DNA of 64,000 bases from Aquimarina sp040786285 (GTDB taxonomy: Bacteria > Bacteroidota > Bacteroidia > Flavobacteriales > Flavobacteriaceae): the NCBI RefSeq assembly GCF_040786285.1, contig NZ_JBFMKQ010000002.1:868001-932000 (forward strand), read 5' to 3'. The notes beneath the pieces are model-generated. The model did not search any database, had not been told where the DNA came from, and saw only the letters and a program-made list of their open reading frames with translations. Below are positions 1 to 8,457 of the stretch, piece after piece; within the stretch, counting starts at the first letter, position 1; each line of letters starts with the position of its first letter. The position numbers were made by a program, and so were the translations under genes.

Positions 1-390
1 GAGACCACCTTTATAGTAATCTGAGGCAATTTTCATTCCTACCGGGTAAATTCCTGCCAAAAAAAAGCCTGTACCAAAACGCGCTGTTAGTAAATTGAAC
101 ACGGTAATATTTGGGATAAGTAAGGATAAATTACAGATTCCTCCTAAAAAAGCACAAATCATAAATATACGGGATGGCGAATAACGATCTGCAAGAGTTA
201 ATAGAGCAAAAGTTAATGTGCCGATAATAAAACCAAATTGAACAAAAGATAGGAGGTAACCCAGAATATTAAAACCAAAGTCAAATTGGGTAGCAAGATC
301 ATCGATTACTGCATTTCCTGCGAACCAAAGAGAGGTACAAAAAAATTGCGAAAGAATAATTACCGGAAGTATGTAGAATTTTGGTTTCAG
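1..390 (-). CDS. MFS transporter, N-terminal part (runs off the window, non-ATG start)
   Basis: The reverse strand is open from about 390 to base 1 and encodes about 130 residues of a hydrophobic protein with four recognisable membrane segments. It contains the N-terminal MFS pattern, with a loop reading LADRYSPSR between helices 2 and 3 and an ARFGTGFFLAG-type helix 4. The substrate cannot be told. It starts 30 bases after the trehalose synthase stop, so the two are probably cotranscribed. The frame has no ATG, GTG or TTG before about residue 75. The protein that fits the family would begin at a CTG (388-390), read as (M)KPKFYILPV, just after an in-frame TAG. Either CTG is used or a start codon has been lost. 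Confidence 0.75.
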   Translation of the reverse strand, partial: MKPKFYILPVIILSQFFCTSLWFAGNAVIDDLATQFDFGFNILGYLLSFVQFGFIIGTLTFALLTLADRYSPSRIFMICAFLGGICNLSLLIPNITVFNLLTARFGTGFFLAGIYPVGMKIASDYYKGGL

Positions 391-420
391 GAGTATGTAC
401 TATTTCTTAAGATGTTTATA

Positions 421-2628
421 CTATTTAAATGCGTTTAAAAGATCGTAAACTTGATTAATATCTTCTACATAATATTGAGCAACTGTTTTTTTTAATCCCA
501 CTTTTACGGTATGGGCATCTGTGGGTAGTTCTTTAAACATATGCTCATCTGTCCAATCATCACCTATAGCAAAAATAAAATCATATGATGCATCAAGTAA
601 CATTTTAGAGGCTGATTTTCCTTTACTTACTCCACTTACCTTAATTTCTAATACTTTATCTCCTTCAAGAATTTCTAGATTATGATTAGCAATCAATTGC
701 TGAATAGTAGTTTTTAGAGAATTAGCTCTTTTTTTACCTAAATCGGGATCAACGTTTCTAAAATGCCAGGCCAACGAATACCTTTTTTCTTCTACTAAAG
801 ACCCTGGGGTTCGATCAGTAAATGATTCAAGAATGGGTGCAATAGATTCGAACCATTTATTATCGACCCGCTCCATTAACTCCCAATCTTTATTCTTTTC
901 TTTTAACCATGCTCCATGCTCTGTTATAAGAGTGTATTCTTTATGCCCAAACCATTCTTGAATGGTATCTCTATCTCTACCCGTAATAATAATGACTTTG
1001 GTGTTTGGTTGTTGATACAATGCATCTAAGATATCAAAAACTCTTTGGGTTGGTTTCGCATTTTCTGGTAATTTTTCAAAAGGGACCATAGTTCCATCAT
1101 AATCAAGGAATAATATCCTGTTTTTTGAAGTACTGAACTTTGTCGCAATTTCCTCTTTTATAATGTGACTTATTTTTTTTAAGGTATACTTTTTAGTGTC
1201 GTCTTTGGTTGCTTTCAAAGACTCCATGAAATCGTTCGCCCATTTTTCAACATTATATCGTTTCAGACGTTTTTGAAGAGCATTGTTTCGCTTGATTTGC
1301 TCTTCCTCGGGCATTTCTAAAGCAAATTTTAGTGTGTCTGCAATTTCTTCAAAATTATTTGGATTAATAATCAAGGCTTCGCTCATTTCGTTTGAAGCTC
1401 CGGTCATTTCACTCAGGATCAAAACCCCTTTTTTATCTACTCGTGAAGCTATATATTCTTTGGCTACCAGATTCATACCATCTCTAATTGGTGTAAGTAA
1501 AGCAACTTCACTAGAGGTATATAGATCAATAAGGTTTTCAAAAGGAAGAGAACGGTAAAAATACCAAATGGGAGTCCAGCTTACTTCAGCAAATTGCCCA
1601 TTAATTCTTCCGACTAATTGATCAATTTCATTTTTTAAAAGTTGATACTGTGGGACATTAGATCTCGACGGGACTGCTAGCATAACCAGTCTTGCTTTGC
1701 CTTTAAACTGAGGATATTTCTCAAGGAAATACTCAAATGCTCTTAAACGATTGGCAATACCTTTAGTATAATCTAGTCGATCAATCGAAAGAATAAGTTT
1801 AGCTTGATTACTACCTTTTTTTAAGTGCTTGTCAATCTCTTGTTGTATTTCGGTTTGATCCTTTTTTTCCTTTTGGTCATGTAATTCTGCGGCTTCATGA
1901 AATTTCTTATAATCAATCCCCATAGGAAAAGAGTCTACCTTAACGATCCTGTTATCAAGGTGTATATTATTAAAATTTATCTCATGGCCTAAAACTCTTT
2001 GTACAGAGCTCAAAAAATGCCGTTCGTAGTCATAGGTATGAAATCCTAACAAATCAGCTCCGAGCATGCCTTCTAACAATTCTTCTCTACACGGTATTGT
2101 TCTAAAAACCTCATAAGAAGGAAAAGGAATGTGCAAAAAGAAACCTATAGATACGTCTGGTTTTTTCTTACGTATTAATCCTGGTAATAATAATAATTGA
2201 TAATCATGTATCCATACGGTGTCTCCATCCTCAAGGTTTTGAAGTACTACATCAGCAAATTTTTGATTGACAGACTTATAAGTTTCCCAGGTTTCTTTTT
2301 CGAATTCGGTATATTCCATGAAGTAATGAAATAAAGGCCAAAGTGTATTATTACTGAAACCATAGTAAAACCCATCAATATCACTATCTGTTAGCGGTAC
2401 ACCAACACATTGATGTTTTTGGAGCGCTGTATTAACTTGGGTTTTTAATTCTAGATTAAATTCTTCTTCGGTAAGGCCACTCCAACCAACCCATATGCTA
2501 TTACTATGGGAGTGAACAGATTTCATCCCTGTTGCCAGCCCTCCAACACTTGGTGTTGTTTCAATTTTGTTATTATGAATCTTTAATTGTAAGGGTAGTC
2601 TATTTGAGATTATAATAGTTTTACTCAT
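421..2628 (-). CDS. otsA: Bifunctional trehalose-6-phosphate synthase / trehalose-phosphatase
   Basis: 735 residues. The N-terminal two thirds is a GT20 synthase that joins glucose from a nucleotide sugar to glucose-6-phosphate; it begins with the family pattern IIISNRLPL and has the glycine loop SVGGLATGM. The last ~230 residues are a HAD-type phosphatase with DYDGT as nucleophile motif and GDDWTDEHMF as the late Asp motif, which would release free trehalose. Such OtsA-OtsB fusions are known in Bacteroidetes. The product is cytoplasmic and makes trehalose for osmotic or desiccation protection. It is divergent from a GH15 gene that may act on the same sugar pool, and an MFS gene follows on the same strand. 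Confidence 0.95.
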   Translation of the reverse strand: MSKTIIISNRLPLQLKIHNNKIETTPSVGGLATGMKSVHSHSNSIWVGWSGLTEEEFNLELKTQVNTALQKHQCVGVPLTDSDIDGFYYGFSNNTLWPLFHYFMEYTEFEKETWETYKSVNQKFADVVLQNLEDGDTVWIHDYQLLLLPGLIRKKKPDVSIGFFLHIPFPSYEVFRTIPCREELLEGMLGADLLGFHTYDYERHFLSSVQRVLGHEINFNNIHLDNRIVKVDSFPMGIDYKKFHEAAELHDQKEKKDQTEIQQEIDKHLKKGSNQAKLILSIDRLDYTKGIANRLRAFEYFLEKYPQFKGKARLVMLAVPSRSNVPQYQLLKNEIDQLVGRINGQFAEVSWTPIWYFYRSLPFENLIDLYTSSEVALLTPIRDGMNLVAKEYIASRVDKKGVLILSEMTGASNEMSEALIINPNNFEEIADTLKFALEMPEEEQIKRNNALQKRLKRYNVEKWANDFMESLKATKDDTKKYTLKKISHIIKEEIATKFSTSKNRILFLDYDGTMVPFEKLPENAKPTQRVFDILDALYQQPNTKVIIITGRDRDTIQEWFGHKEYTLITEHGAWLKEKNKDWELMERVDNKWFESIAPILESFTDRTPGSLVEEKRYSLAWHFRNVDPDLGKKRANSLKTTIQQLIANHNLEILEGDKVLEIKVSGVSKGKSASKMLLDASYDFIFAIGDDWTDEHMFKELPTDAHTVKVGLKKTVAQYYVEDINQVYDLLNAFK

Positions 2629-2722
2629 AAATTGGTTTAAAGTTGGTTAACTTTTTTTGATTTTTGTTAAATTAGGGAAAAGAAGATTAAAAAAACGGCT
2701 ATTTAAAAGAAATTTAGGATTT

Positions 2723-4525
2723 ATGAATAACCTCGACTATGGAATTATCGGAAATTGTCAAAGCGCAGCACTTATTTCAAAATATGGATCTTTAGATTGG
2801 TGTTGTCTGCCAAATTTTGATTCGTATTCTGTTTTTGCAAAAATTTTAGATGAACGAATTGGTGGTAGCTTTGAGATTATAGTAAGTGATGATTATAAAA
2901 TCTCTCAAAAGTACATACATAGAACGAATATTTTGGTTACCGAGTTTAATAATGGGACTGATGCTTTTGAATTCATAGATTTTATGCCTCGATATAAAAA
3001 TGGTGATGGTACTTTTTATTCCCCATCGGACATTGTGAGATATGTAAAATTGATTTCAGGGAAACCAAAATTTAGAGTTAAATATGATCCAAAGCTCGAA
3101 TATGCGATGGGTAAAACAGATCTTGAAGTTAAAACAGACTACATTAAGAGCATTACTAATGAAGAGAAGTATGATACTCTATACCTATACTCTGATCTTG
3201 ATTTTGAATCTATTCTAAATTCTGAAGAAATTATTCTTGAAAATCATGCCTATTTTTTGATTAGTTACCACGAAAAAATATTGAAACAATCTCTCGAAAG
3301 ATGCTACCTCAAAATGCAACGCACAAGAGTATATTGGCTTAATTGGTGCGAAAATACAACTTCGTATAAACACTACAACGATCAAATTCTTAGAAGCGCA
3401 TTGGTTTTAAAATTATTGAGTTACGATAAATCCGGAGCAGTGCTAGCTGCAGCCACAACATCACTGCCAGAAACGATTGGAGAAGTTCGTAATTGGGATT
3501 ACAGATTTTGTTGGATACGTGATGCTTCTATGGTAATCAAAGTGGTCTCTAATTTAGGACATAAAAGACTGGCTGAGCGTTTTCTTCAGTTTATCATTGA
3601 TATTATACCTGATAAGGATGAGAAAATCCAAATTATGTATGGAATAAACGGAGAGAAGAAATTAACCGAAAAAACATTGGATCATCTTAATGGATATAAA
3701 AACTCAAGCCCAGTGAGAATCGGAAATGCTGCTTACCATCAAAAACAGAATGATATTTATGGTATCCTTATGGATGTTATCTATCAGCAGTTTATGAAAT
3801 TTGATTGCGATCTGGATAATAGTGAAGGTTTATGGACAATAAGTAAGAGTATTGTACATATAGTTAATGTAAATTGGGAAAAACCGGATAAAGGAATTTG
3901 GGAGTTTAGAACCGAAGAACGTCATTTTACATTTTCTAAGCTATTATGCTGGGTAGCCGTGGATAGAGCTATAAAAATAGGAGAGTTAATTGGTAAGACA
4001 AATAAAAACGAAAGTTGGAAACAACTTAGGGATCGTATACATGATGACATATATAAAAATGCATGGAATGAAGAAAAACAAGCGTATGCACAATCATATG
4101 GGGTATCTGATTTAGATGCTTCTACCTTGTTAATGGAATCGTATGGTTTTATAAAAGCTAAAGATCCTCGTTTTATAAGTACTGTTAAGGCTACCGAAAT
4201 AGAGTTATGTAATGATGGATTATTATACAGATACAAGAATAAAGATGATTTTGGATTACCCTCTTCATCCTTTACTATTTGTAGTTTTTGGTTTATTAAT
4301 AGCTTGTACAAGATCGGAGAGCGAGAAAAAGCGCAGAAACTTTTTGATCAATTGCTTTCTTATAGTAATCATTTGGGACTTTTTAGTGAAGATATTGATT
4401 TTGAAACCAAAAGACTATTGGGTAATTTCCCACAAGCGTATTCACATTTAGCACTTATAGAAACTGCGGCAAACTTTTCTGGCGGAATAACTAAAGAAGA
4501 GGAGTTGATGGAAACAATCCATTAA
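2723..4525 (+). CDS. Glycoside hydrolase family 15 protein (glucoamylase/trehalase-like)
   Basis: About 600 residues from the ATG at 2723 (NNLDYGIIGNCQSAAL), the usual GH15 start; the open frame continues upstream to 2657, but that extension is a basic tail not seen in the family. It has the N-terminal beta-sandwich followed by the (alpha/alpha)6 barrel. The conserved NWDYRFCWIRDAS motif and PDKGIWEFR, which carries the expected catalytic acid Glu, are both present. No signal peptide, so it is cytoplasmic. GH15 enzymes of this shape release glucose from alpha-glucans or, in some bacteria, from trehalose. Its divergent pairing with the trehalose synthase favours a link to trehalose or glycogen turnover, but the exact substrate is inferred from context only. 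Confidence 0.85.
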   Translation: MNNLDYGIIGNCQSAALISKYGSLDWCCLPNFDSYSVFAKILDERIGGSFEIIVSDDYKISQKYIHRTNILVTEFNNGTDAFEFIDFMPRYKNGDGTFYSPSDIVRYVKLISGKPKFRVKYDPKLEYAMGKTDLEVKTDYIKSITNEEKYDTLYLYSDLDFESILNSEEIILENHAYFLISYHEKILKQSLERCYLKMQRTRVYWLNWCENTTSYKHYNDQILRSALVLKLLSYDKSGAVLAAATTSLPETIGEVRNWDYRFCWIRDASMVIKVVSNLGHKRLAERFLQFIIDIIPDKDEKIQIMYGINGEKKLTEKTLDHLNGYKNSSPVRIGNAAYHQKQNDIYGILMDVIYQQFMKFDCDLDNSEGLWTISKSIVHIVNVNWEKPDKGIWEFRTEERHFTFSKLLCWVAVDRAIKIGELIGKTNKNESWKQLRDRIHDDIYKNAWNEEKQAYAQSYGVSDLDASTLLMESYGFIKAKDPRFISTVKATEIELCNDGLLYRYKNKDDFGLPSSSFTICSFWFINSLYKIGEREKAQKLFDQLLSYSNHLGLFSEDIDFETKRLLGNFPQAYSHLALIETAANFSGGITKEEELMETIH

Positions 4526-4556
4526 CCATATTTTGAAGTTTGGGGTTGTTTTTTGT

Positions 4557-5348
4557 TTATTCTTTCAAAATAATAGTACCAAAAACATCGGCATTAATCC
4601 AGCCTAGGTTTTTTTCTTCCCCAGGAATAAAAACAGAACCGATAAAGTTTTCTCGTTCTGTACTGCCGTCATTATCATTGTAGGCAACGGCAAAACCAAG
4701 TTTTTGATCTTTGCTCAAAACTACAGGATCATTAACTTGCCCGTCTATATAGGTGTCATCATAGATAGTGATTTCAAACTCCCATATGGTTACATCATTT
4801 TTTGTAACTCTCCTTGTGCTTACATGATTATTATAGAGTACGGGGTTTTTATTTTGGTCAAGATCAACAACATTACCATCTAATGCAACATGATAAGCAA
4901 AAGCATTGTTAGAATATTGATGATCCCCTCCAGAATTATCTGCATCGATAAAGATTTCGACACAATCATCATCCCACCATAGTTTTAAAGGGTCTTTATT
5001 TTGATCGTATAAGATGTCATCTTTTATTTCTACTAAAAGATATAATGCTTCTGGGGTCCAGGCGATTTTATATCGACCAAAGAAATCATTAAATTCATAT
5101 GGAGCCCCAAGCCATTTTTGATCTAAACCATACCATATTACTTCTTTCCATATCGGATCATCCATATTACCATCTAATCGAGGTACTATAACTGCTTTTT
5201 TTACTTCTCTTAATTGATGATCTTTTTTATTTTGTTCATTAGAGTTTTGATATACCATTGCAATAGAAGTGTCAATATTCGTGCTTTTTTCTCTTTTCGC
5301 ACAACCTATTATAGATGCTATACTAAATAAGAATATGATTTTTTTCAT
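4557..5348 (-). CDS. CBM9-like carbohydrate-binding lipoprotein
   Basis: 263 residues with a lipoprotein signal (SIASIIGC, acylated Cys at about 16), so membrane-anchored and facing outward. After a short linker the rest matches the family 9 carbohydrate-binding fold: VPRLDGNMDDPIWKEV at the start, an AWTPEALYLLVEIKDD strand, and WWDDDCVEIFIDAD in the middle. These domains bind sugars or sit in outer-surface glycan-handling proteins. It lies just downstream of the secreted amylase on the same strand, separated by a hairpin at 5400-5435, which fits a role in binding alpha-glucans. The ligand cannot be read from sequence. Confidence 0.8.
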   Translation of the reverse strand: MKKIIFLFSIASIIGCAKREKSTNIDTSIAMVYQNSNEQNKKDHQLREVKKAVIVPRLDGNMDDPIWKEVIWYGLDQKWLGAPYEFNDFFGRYKIAWTPEALYLLVEIKDDILYDQNKDPLKLWWDDDCVEIFIDADNSGGDHQYSNNAFAYHVALDGNVVDLDQNKNPVLYNNHVSTRRVTKNDVTIWEFEITIYDDTYIDGQVNDPVVLSKDQKLGFAVAYNDNDGSTERENFIGSVFIPGEEKNLGWINADVFGTIILKE

Positions 5349-5399
5349 AGTAAGATTTGGCAGTATAATTAGGTATAAATGTAATAAACAAAATTTAAA

Positions 5400-5435
5400 A
5401 TGCGGTTGCTACTCATGTATAAGTAACAACCGCAT
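5400..5435 (-). terminator. Hairpin between amylase and CBM9 gene
   Basis: Nine-base perfect arms (ATGCGGTTG / CAACCGCAT), with further partial pairing inside, lie 49 bases after the amylase stop. Read on the minus strand there is only a short T-run, so it may be a weak terminator or a 3'-end stabiliser. Confidence 0.5.
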
Positions 5436-5483
5436 ACTTTCTAATAAGTATTTATTGAAAGAGAAAATAAAGAGGTTAGGGGG

Positions 5484-7745
5484 TTACATTTTAACAACCT
5501 TTATTTGATTTAGTATATTTTCATTCAACTTTACAGTATAGAAATATATACCTTTTTGACTTATATCACCACTTTTAATATCAATGGCATGGTTTCCTGA
5601 TGGGGTGTTTTGACTGTAAACAGTTTTTGTTTGCCCTAAAAGATTTGATACAGTTACTTGTAATACTCCTCTAGACGAGGTTGATACATATAATTTACTA
5701 TTGTCAGAAAGAGGAATCGGTGAAATTGTAGTTTTCTTATTCGATTTTTCTGTAAGAGCCAAGCCAATTTTAGAAGGACAATTATTAGGGCAACTACCAG
5801 ACCATGTTCCTGTTCTCTTACCATTACTAGTTCCTGTTACTCTAAACCATCCATCAGTTCCTCTTGTTAAATCAACGGTCTGCTGACCATTTCCATTATT
5901 AAAAACAACGCCAACATCATTTGTTGATACCCCATTAGGTAATGTAAAAGTACTTTCACTCCATGAAGTACCGCTTAGATTACTCATAGATTGCCCTGGC
6001 CACCCTGATGTGCCAGAAAGAGTTTGATTACTTGCTTTATTATAAAGGTAGATATTGGTGTTATTTCCCCAGCCATTTGGTCTTTGGAAATTTAGGGTAA
6101 CTTGATTTGGAGTTGAAGATCCACTACAATCAGACGGACATGCATTTGTCCAGGTACCATTAGTATACCATCCAGTGGTGCTTCTTGATAAGTTTCCGGT
6201 TTGATTACCATTACCGTCATTAAATATTACTCTTATGTTATTTGCCGAAGTACCTGCTTGCGGACTAACAGTATAAGAATACCAGGGTGTACCAGAGATG
6301 TTTGTTGTTTGTTGCCCTGGCCATCCTGAAGTGCCTGGTAAAGTTGCATTTGCCGATGCATCAAAGAAATAGGCGTTTATATTGTTGCCCCATCCGTTAG
6401 GTTTCTTGAAATTTACGGTAAATGGAACAACAGTTTCTCCTCCTCCGGTATTTCCACCTTGGGTCCAAACTGCATAATCGGTTCCAGAGGTTTGTAATAC
6501 CCAACCATTTCCGTTTGGAGACCAATTACCGCTACCTAATTTCATTGCTAGTGTACCACTTTTACCATCAATATAAGCGGCGTAAAGGTCGTTTCTTGCC
6601 TCTGCAATACTAATTGTCGAAGCAGAATGTACTCTAACACTCTTTCTTGCCGTAATAAGGTTTTTAATGGCATTACGCACTCCTGATCCACCATCCATAA
6701 AGTGAGTCCAGAAAACAGCAGGGTTACCTGGGTGTGTTAAAATATAAGCATATCCTTTTCTTAGATTAGTTTCTCCTCCAGGGAATACATATCCTGATCC
6801 ACAACATTGCTGCGCAAATCCTGTATCATGATTATCTAAAAATGTTACAGATTTTGAAGGGTTTATGCCAATCATCCCAGAAGGTCTTCCTTGGCCATCT
6901 CTGAGGTAGGATAGGTTATTATCTCGTATAGCATTTTGTAAACTAACTTTGGTGTTAAAATCAAAGGCAGAAGAGGATTGTTGTGCAAAATTAACGAAGT
7001 TATTTGTCTGTACTCTACTACTTTCTAAAAGCTCTCCAACGGCAAAATATGGGTTGGTGGCATCATTATACTCTTTGTTGTATATGGGATCGTATCCATG
7101 TACAAAATCATATCTCCATCCATCAAAACCGATGTCATTTTTTAAGAAATTCATCCATTTAATGATTTCTGCTCGTACAGCAGGGTTTTTATGATCCAGA
7201 TCTCTGGCGGCTGCAAAAGTTCCGTTAGATCCATCAGATTTTAGGGCAAAACCAGGAACGTAATCTCCGTTAATACTAAATTCTACAGGGCCGGGCACGA
7301 AATTCCTTCCTTCATCATCTGCTGTGATGTAAAAGGTTGGCCATGCTGGATTGGTGAATGTAACAGCATCATTTGTACCTACACGATGATTAATTACAAT
7401 ATCACTTAAGACTTTGATATCAAGAGCATGGTATTGATTGATCAGATTAATTAATTGTGCTTGCGTACCGTATGCACTATTTAGATTGTTTAGTTCTCGA
7501 GGTAAATATCCTTGTGGTGCCGCAGAATTACTTGGAGGCGGCATCCATATCATATCTATTCCGGCATCTTTGATAAGGTTTCTGTTTTGTGATACAACAT
7601 CGTACCAGGTTTGTCCAGCCGGTTGGTTTTGTACATTCCAATCAAAAGCCTGGAATAGTACATCTTCGTCTTGTGCCTGGATTCCTAGGAAAGGAATGCA
7701 AAGCAACAAAGCTACTAAAATTGATTTTACGTTTTTTCGTTTCAT
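5484..7745 (-). CDS. Secreted GH13 alpha-amylase with two starch-binding modules and a T9SS tail
   Basis: 753 residues from the ATG at 7745, which gives a clean signal peptide (MKRKNVKSILVALLLCIPFL, cut after ...IQAQ); an upstream in-frame ATG at 7790 would bury it. The GH13 barrel shows DIVINHR (about 115-121), GWRYDFVH with nucleophile Asp about 213, VGELLES with acid/base Glu about 238, and FLDNHD with Asp about 307. Two similar ~95-residue modules follow, each with a KKPNGWGNNINAYFFD / QRPNGWGNNTNIYLYN pattern, like CBM26/CBM25 starch-binding domains. The last ~80 residues are a type A T9SS sorting domain ending NQIKVVKM. The enzyme should be exported and act on starch or glycogen outside the cell. 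Confidence 0.93.
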   Translation of the reverse strand: MKRKNVKSILVALLLCIPFLGIQAQDEDVLFQAFDWNVQNQPAGQTWYDVVSQNRNLIKDAGIDMIWMPPPSNSAAPQGYLPRELNNLNSAYGTQAQLINLINQYHALDIKVLSDIVINHRVGTNDAVTFTNPAWPTFYITADDEGRNFVPGPVEFSINGDYVPGFALKSDGSNGTFAAARDLDHKNPAVRAEIIKWMNFLKNDIGFDGWRYDFVHGYDPIYNKEYNDATNPYFAVGELLESSRVQTNNFVNFAQQSSSAFDFNTKVSLQNAIRDNNLSYLRDGQGRPSGMIGINPSKSVTFLDNHDTGFAQQCCGSGYVFPGGETNLRKGYAYILTHPGNPAVFWTHFMDGGSGVRNAIKNLITARKSVRVHSASTISIAEARNDLYAAYIDGKSGTLAMKLGSGNWSPNGNGWVLQTSGTDYAVWTQGGNTGGGETVVPFTVNFKKPNGWGNNINAYFFDASANATLPGTSGWPGQQTTNISGTPWYSYTVSPQAGTSANNIRVIFNDGNGNQTGNLSRSTTGWYTNGTWTNACPSDCSGSSTPNQVTLNFQRPNGWGNNTNIYLYNKASNQTLSGTSGWPGQSMSNLSGTSWSESTFTLPNGVSTNDVGVVFNNGNGQQTVDLTRGTDGWFRVTGTSNGKRTGTWSGSCPNNCPSKIGLALTEKSNKKTTISPIPLSDNSKLYVSTSSRGVLQVTVSNLLGQTKTVYSQNTPSGNHAIDIKSGDISQKGIYFYTVKLNENILNQIKVVKM

Positions 7746-8366
7746 TTTGCAATCTTTTAAGTTTAGTTTGATGATAGCTGATATCATCATGTTGAGTTTG
7801 TATTCATACGTAAGAATGAAATTACGTTGAGGGTAATCGGAAAGTCTTTAAGGATGAACAAGGCGTTAGATATTAATAAATTTGCCTTTCTAAGCAGTGT
7901 TTGTAATCAAAACATGCTAATATGTACTGAGAAGTAATTTATTTCTAATCGTAATATTTCCTTGGTGACTAATCCGAATGTAATACTAAATGAATTCTTA
8001 ATCTAAACTAGAATATAGTTTAATGATGAATTGGATTGAAAGACTTCAAATACATCTAAAATTTTCGCTGGTGGAGAGTTTGATTTCATAATAAGTAGTT
8101 TTTGTTTATAAAAGCGTTTCTTGTGTTAAATTTCTACTAAGTTATTACGAAATATTCAATTTTGTAGGATAAGTCTTAAACTACAACGTTTTCGTGTTGA
8201 TAAATTGTTAATTTTTGTGGTAAAAAAGGGTTGAATTAGCAATATAAATGATTGTAATCTAGTTTTTTATGATATTGTATGCGAAAAAAACACCTTGAAA
8301 TTTTATCAAATTTAGCATAGGAACTCCTTTTTTTAAGGAATTGAATTGAAAGAAAATCACATCTAA
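7746..8366. other. Long AT-rich intergenic region upstream of the amylase
   Basis: About 620 bases with no credible gene on either strand. It should hold the amylase promoter. A CAAC...GTTG dyad (CAACGTTTTCGTGTTG, about 8188-8203) loosely resembles a LacI-type operator but lies more than 400 bases from the start. Nothing else is recognisable. Confidence 0.4.
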
Positions 8367-8405
8367 TAAAAAAACCGCTTTTACCCAATGAAAAAGCGGT
8401 TTTTT
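8367..8405 (-). terminator. Terminator of the fadNAE operon
   Basis: AAAACCGCTTTT and AAAAGCGGTTTT arms around a short loop with A/T-runs on both sides: a strong intrinsic terminator about 50 bases past the fadE stop, in principle working in both directions. Confidence 0.85.
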
Positions 8406-8457
8406 AAATCAAAATTAAACAACTCCCTAGTTTAATGCCATTGGGAGGGCAATATGA

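Noticed and set aside
3922..4311. 129-residue minus-strand frame within the GH15 gene
   Set aside because: It overlaps a well-supported gene whose motifs are intact; typical antisense shadow.
8188..8203. LacI-type operator for the amylase (CAACGTTTTCGTGTTG)
   Set aside because: Imperfect dyad more than 400 bases from the start; no regulator gene near. Mentioned only as content of the gap.
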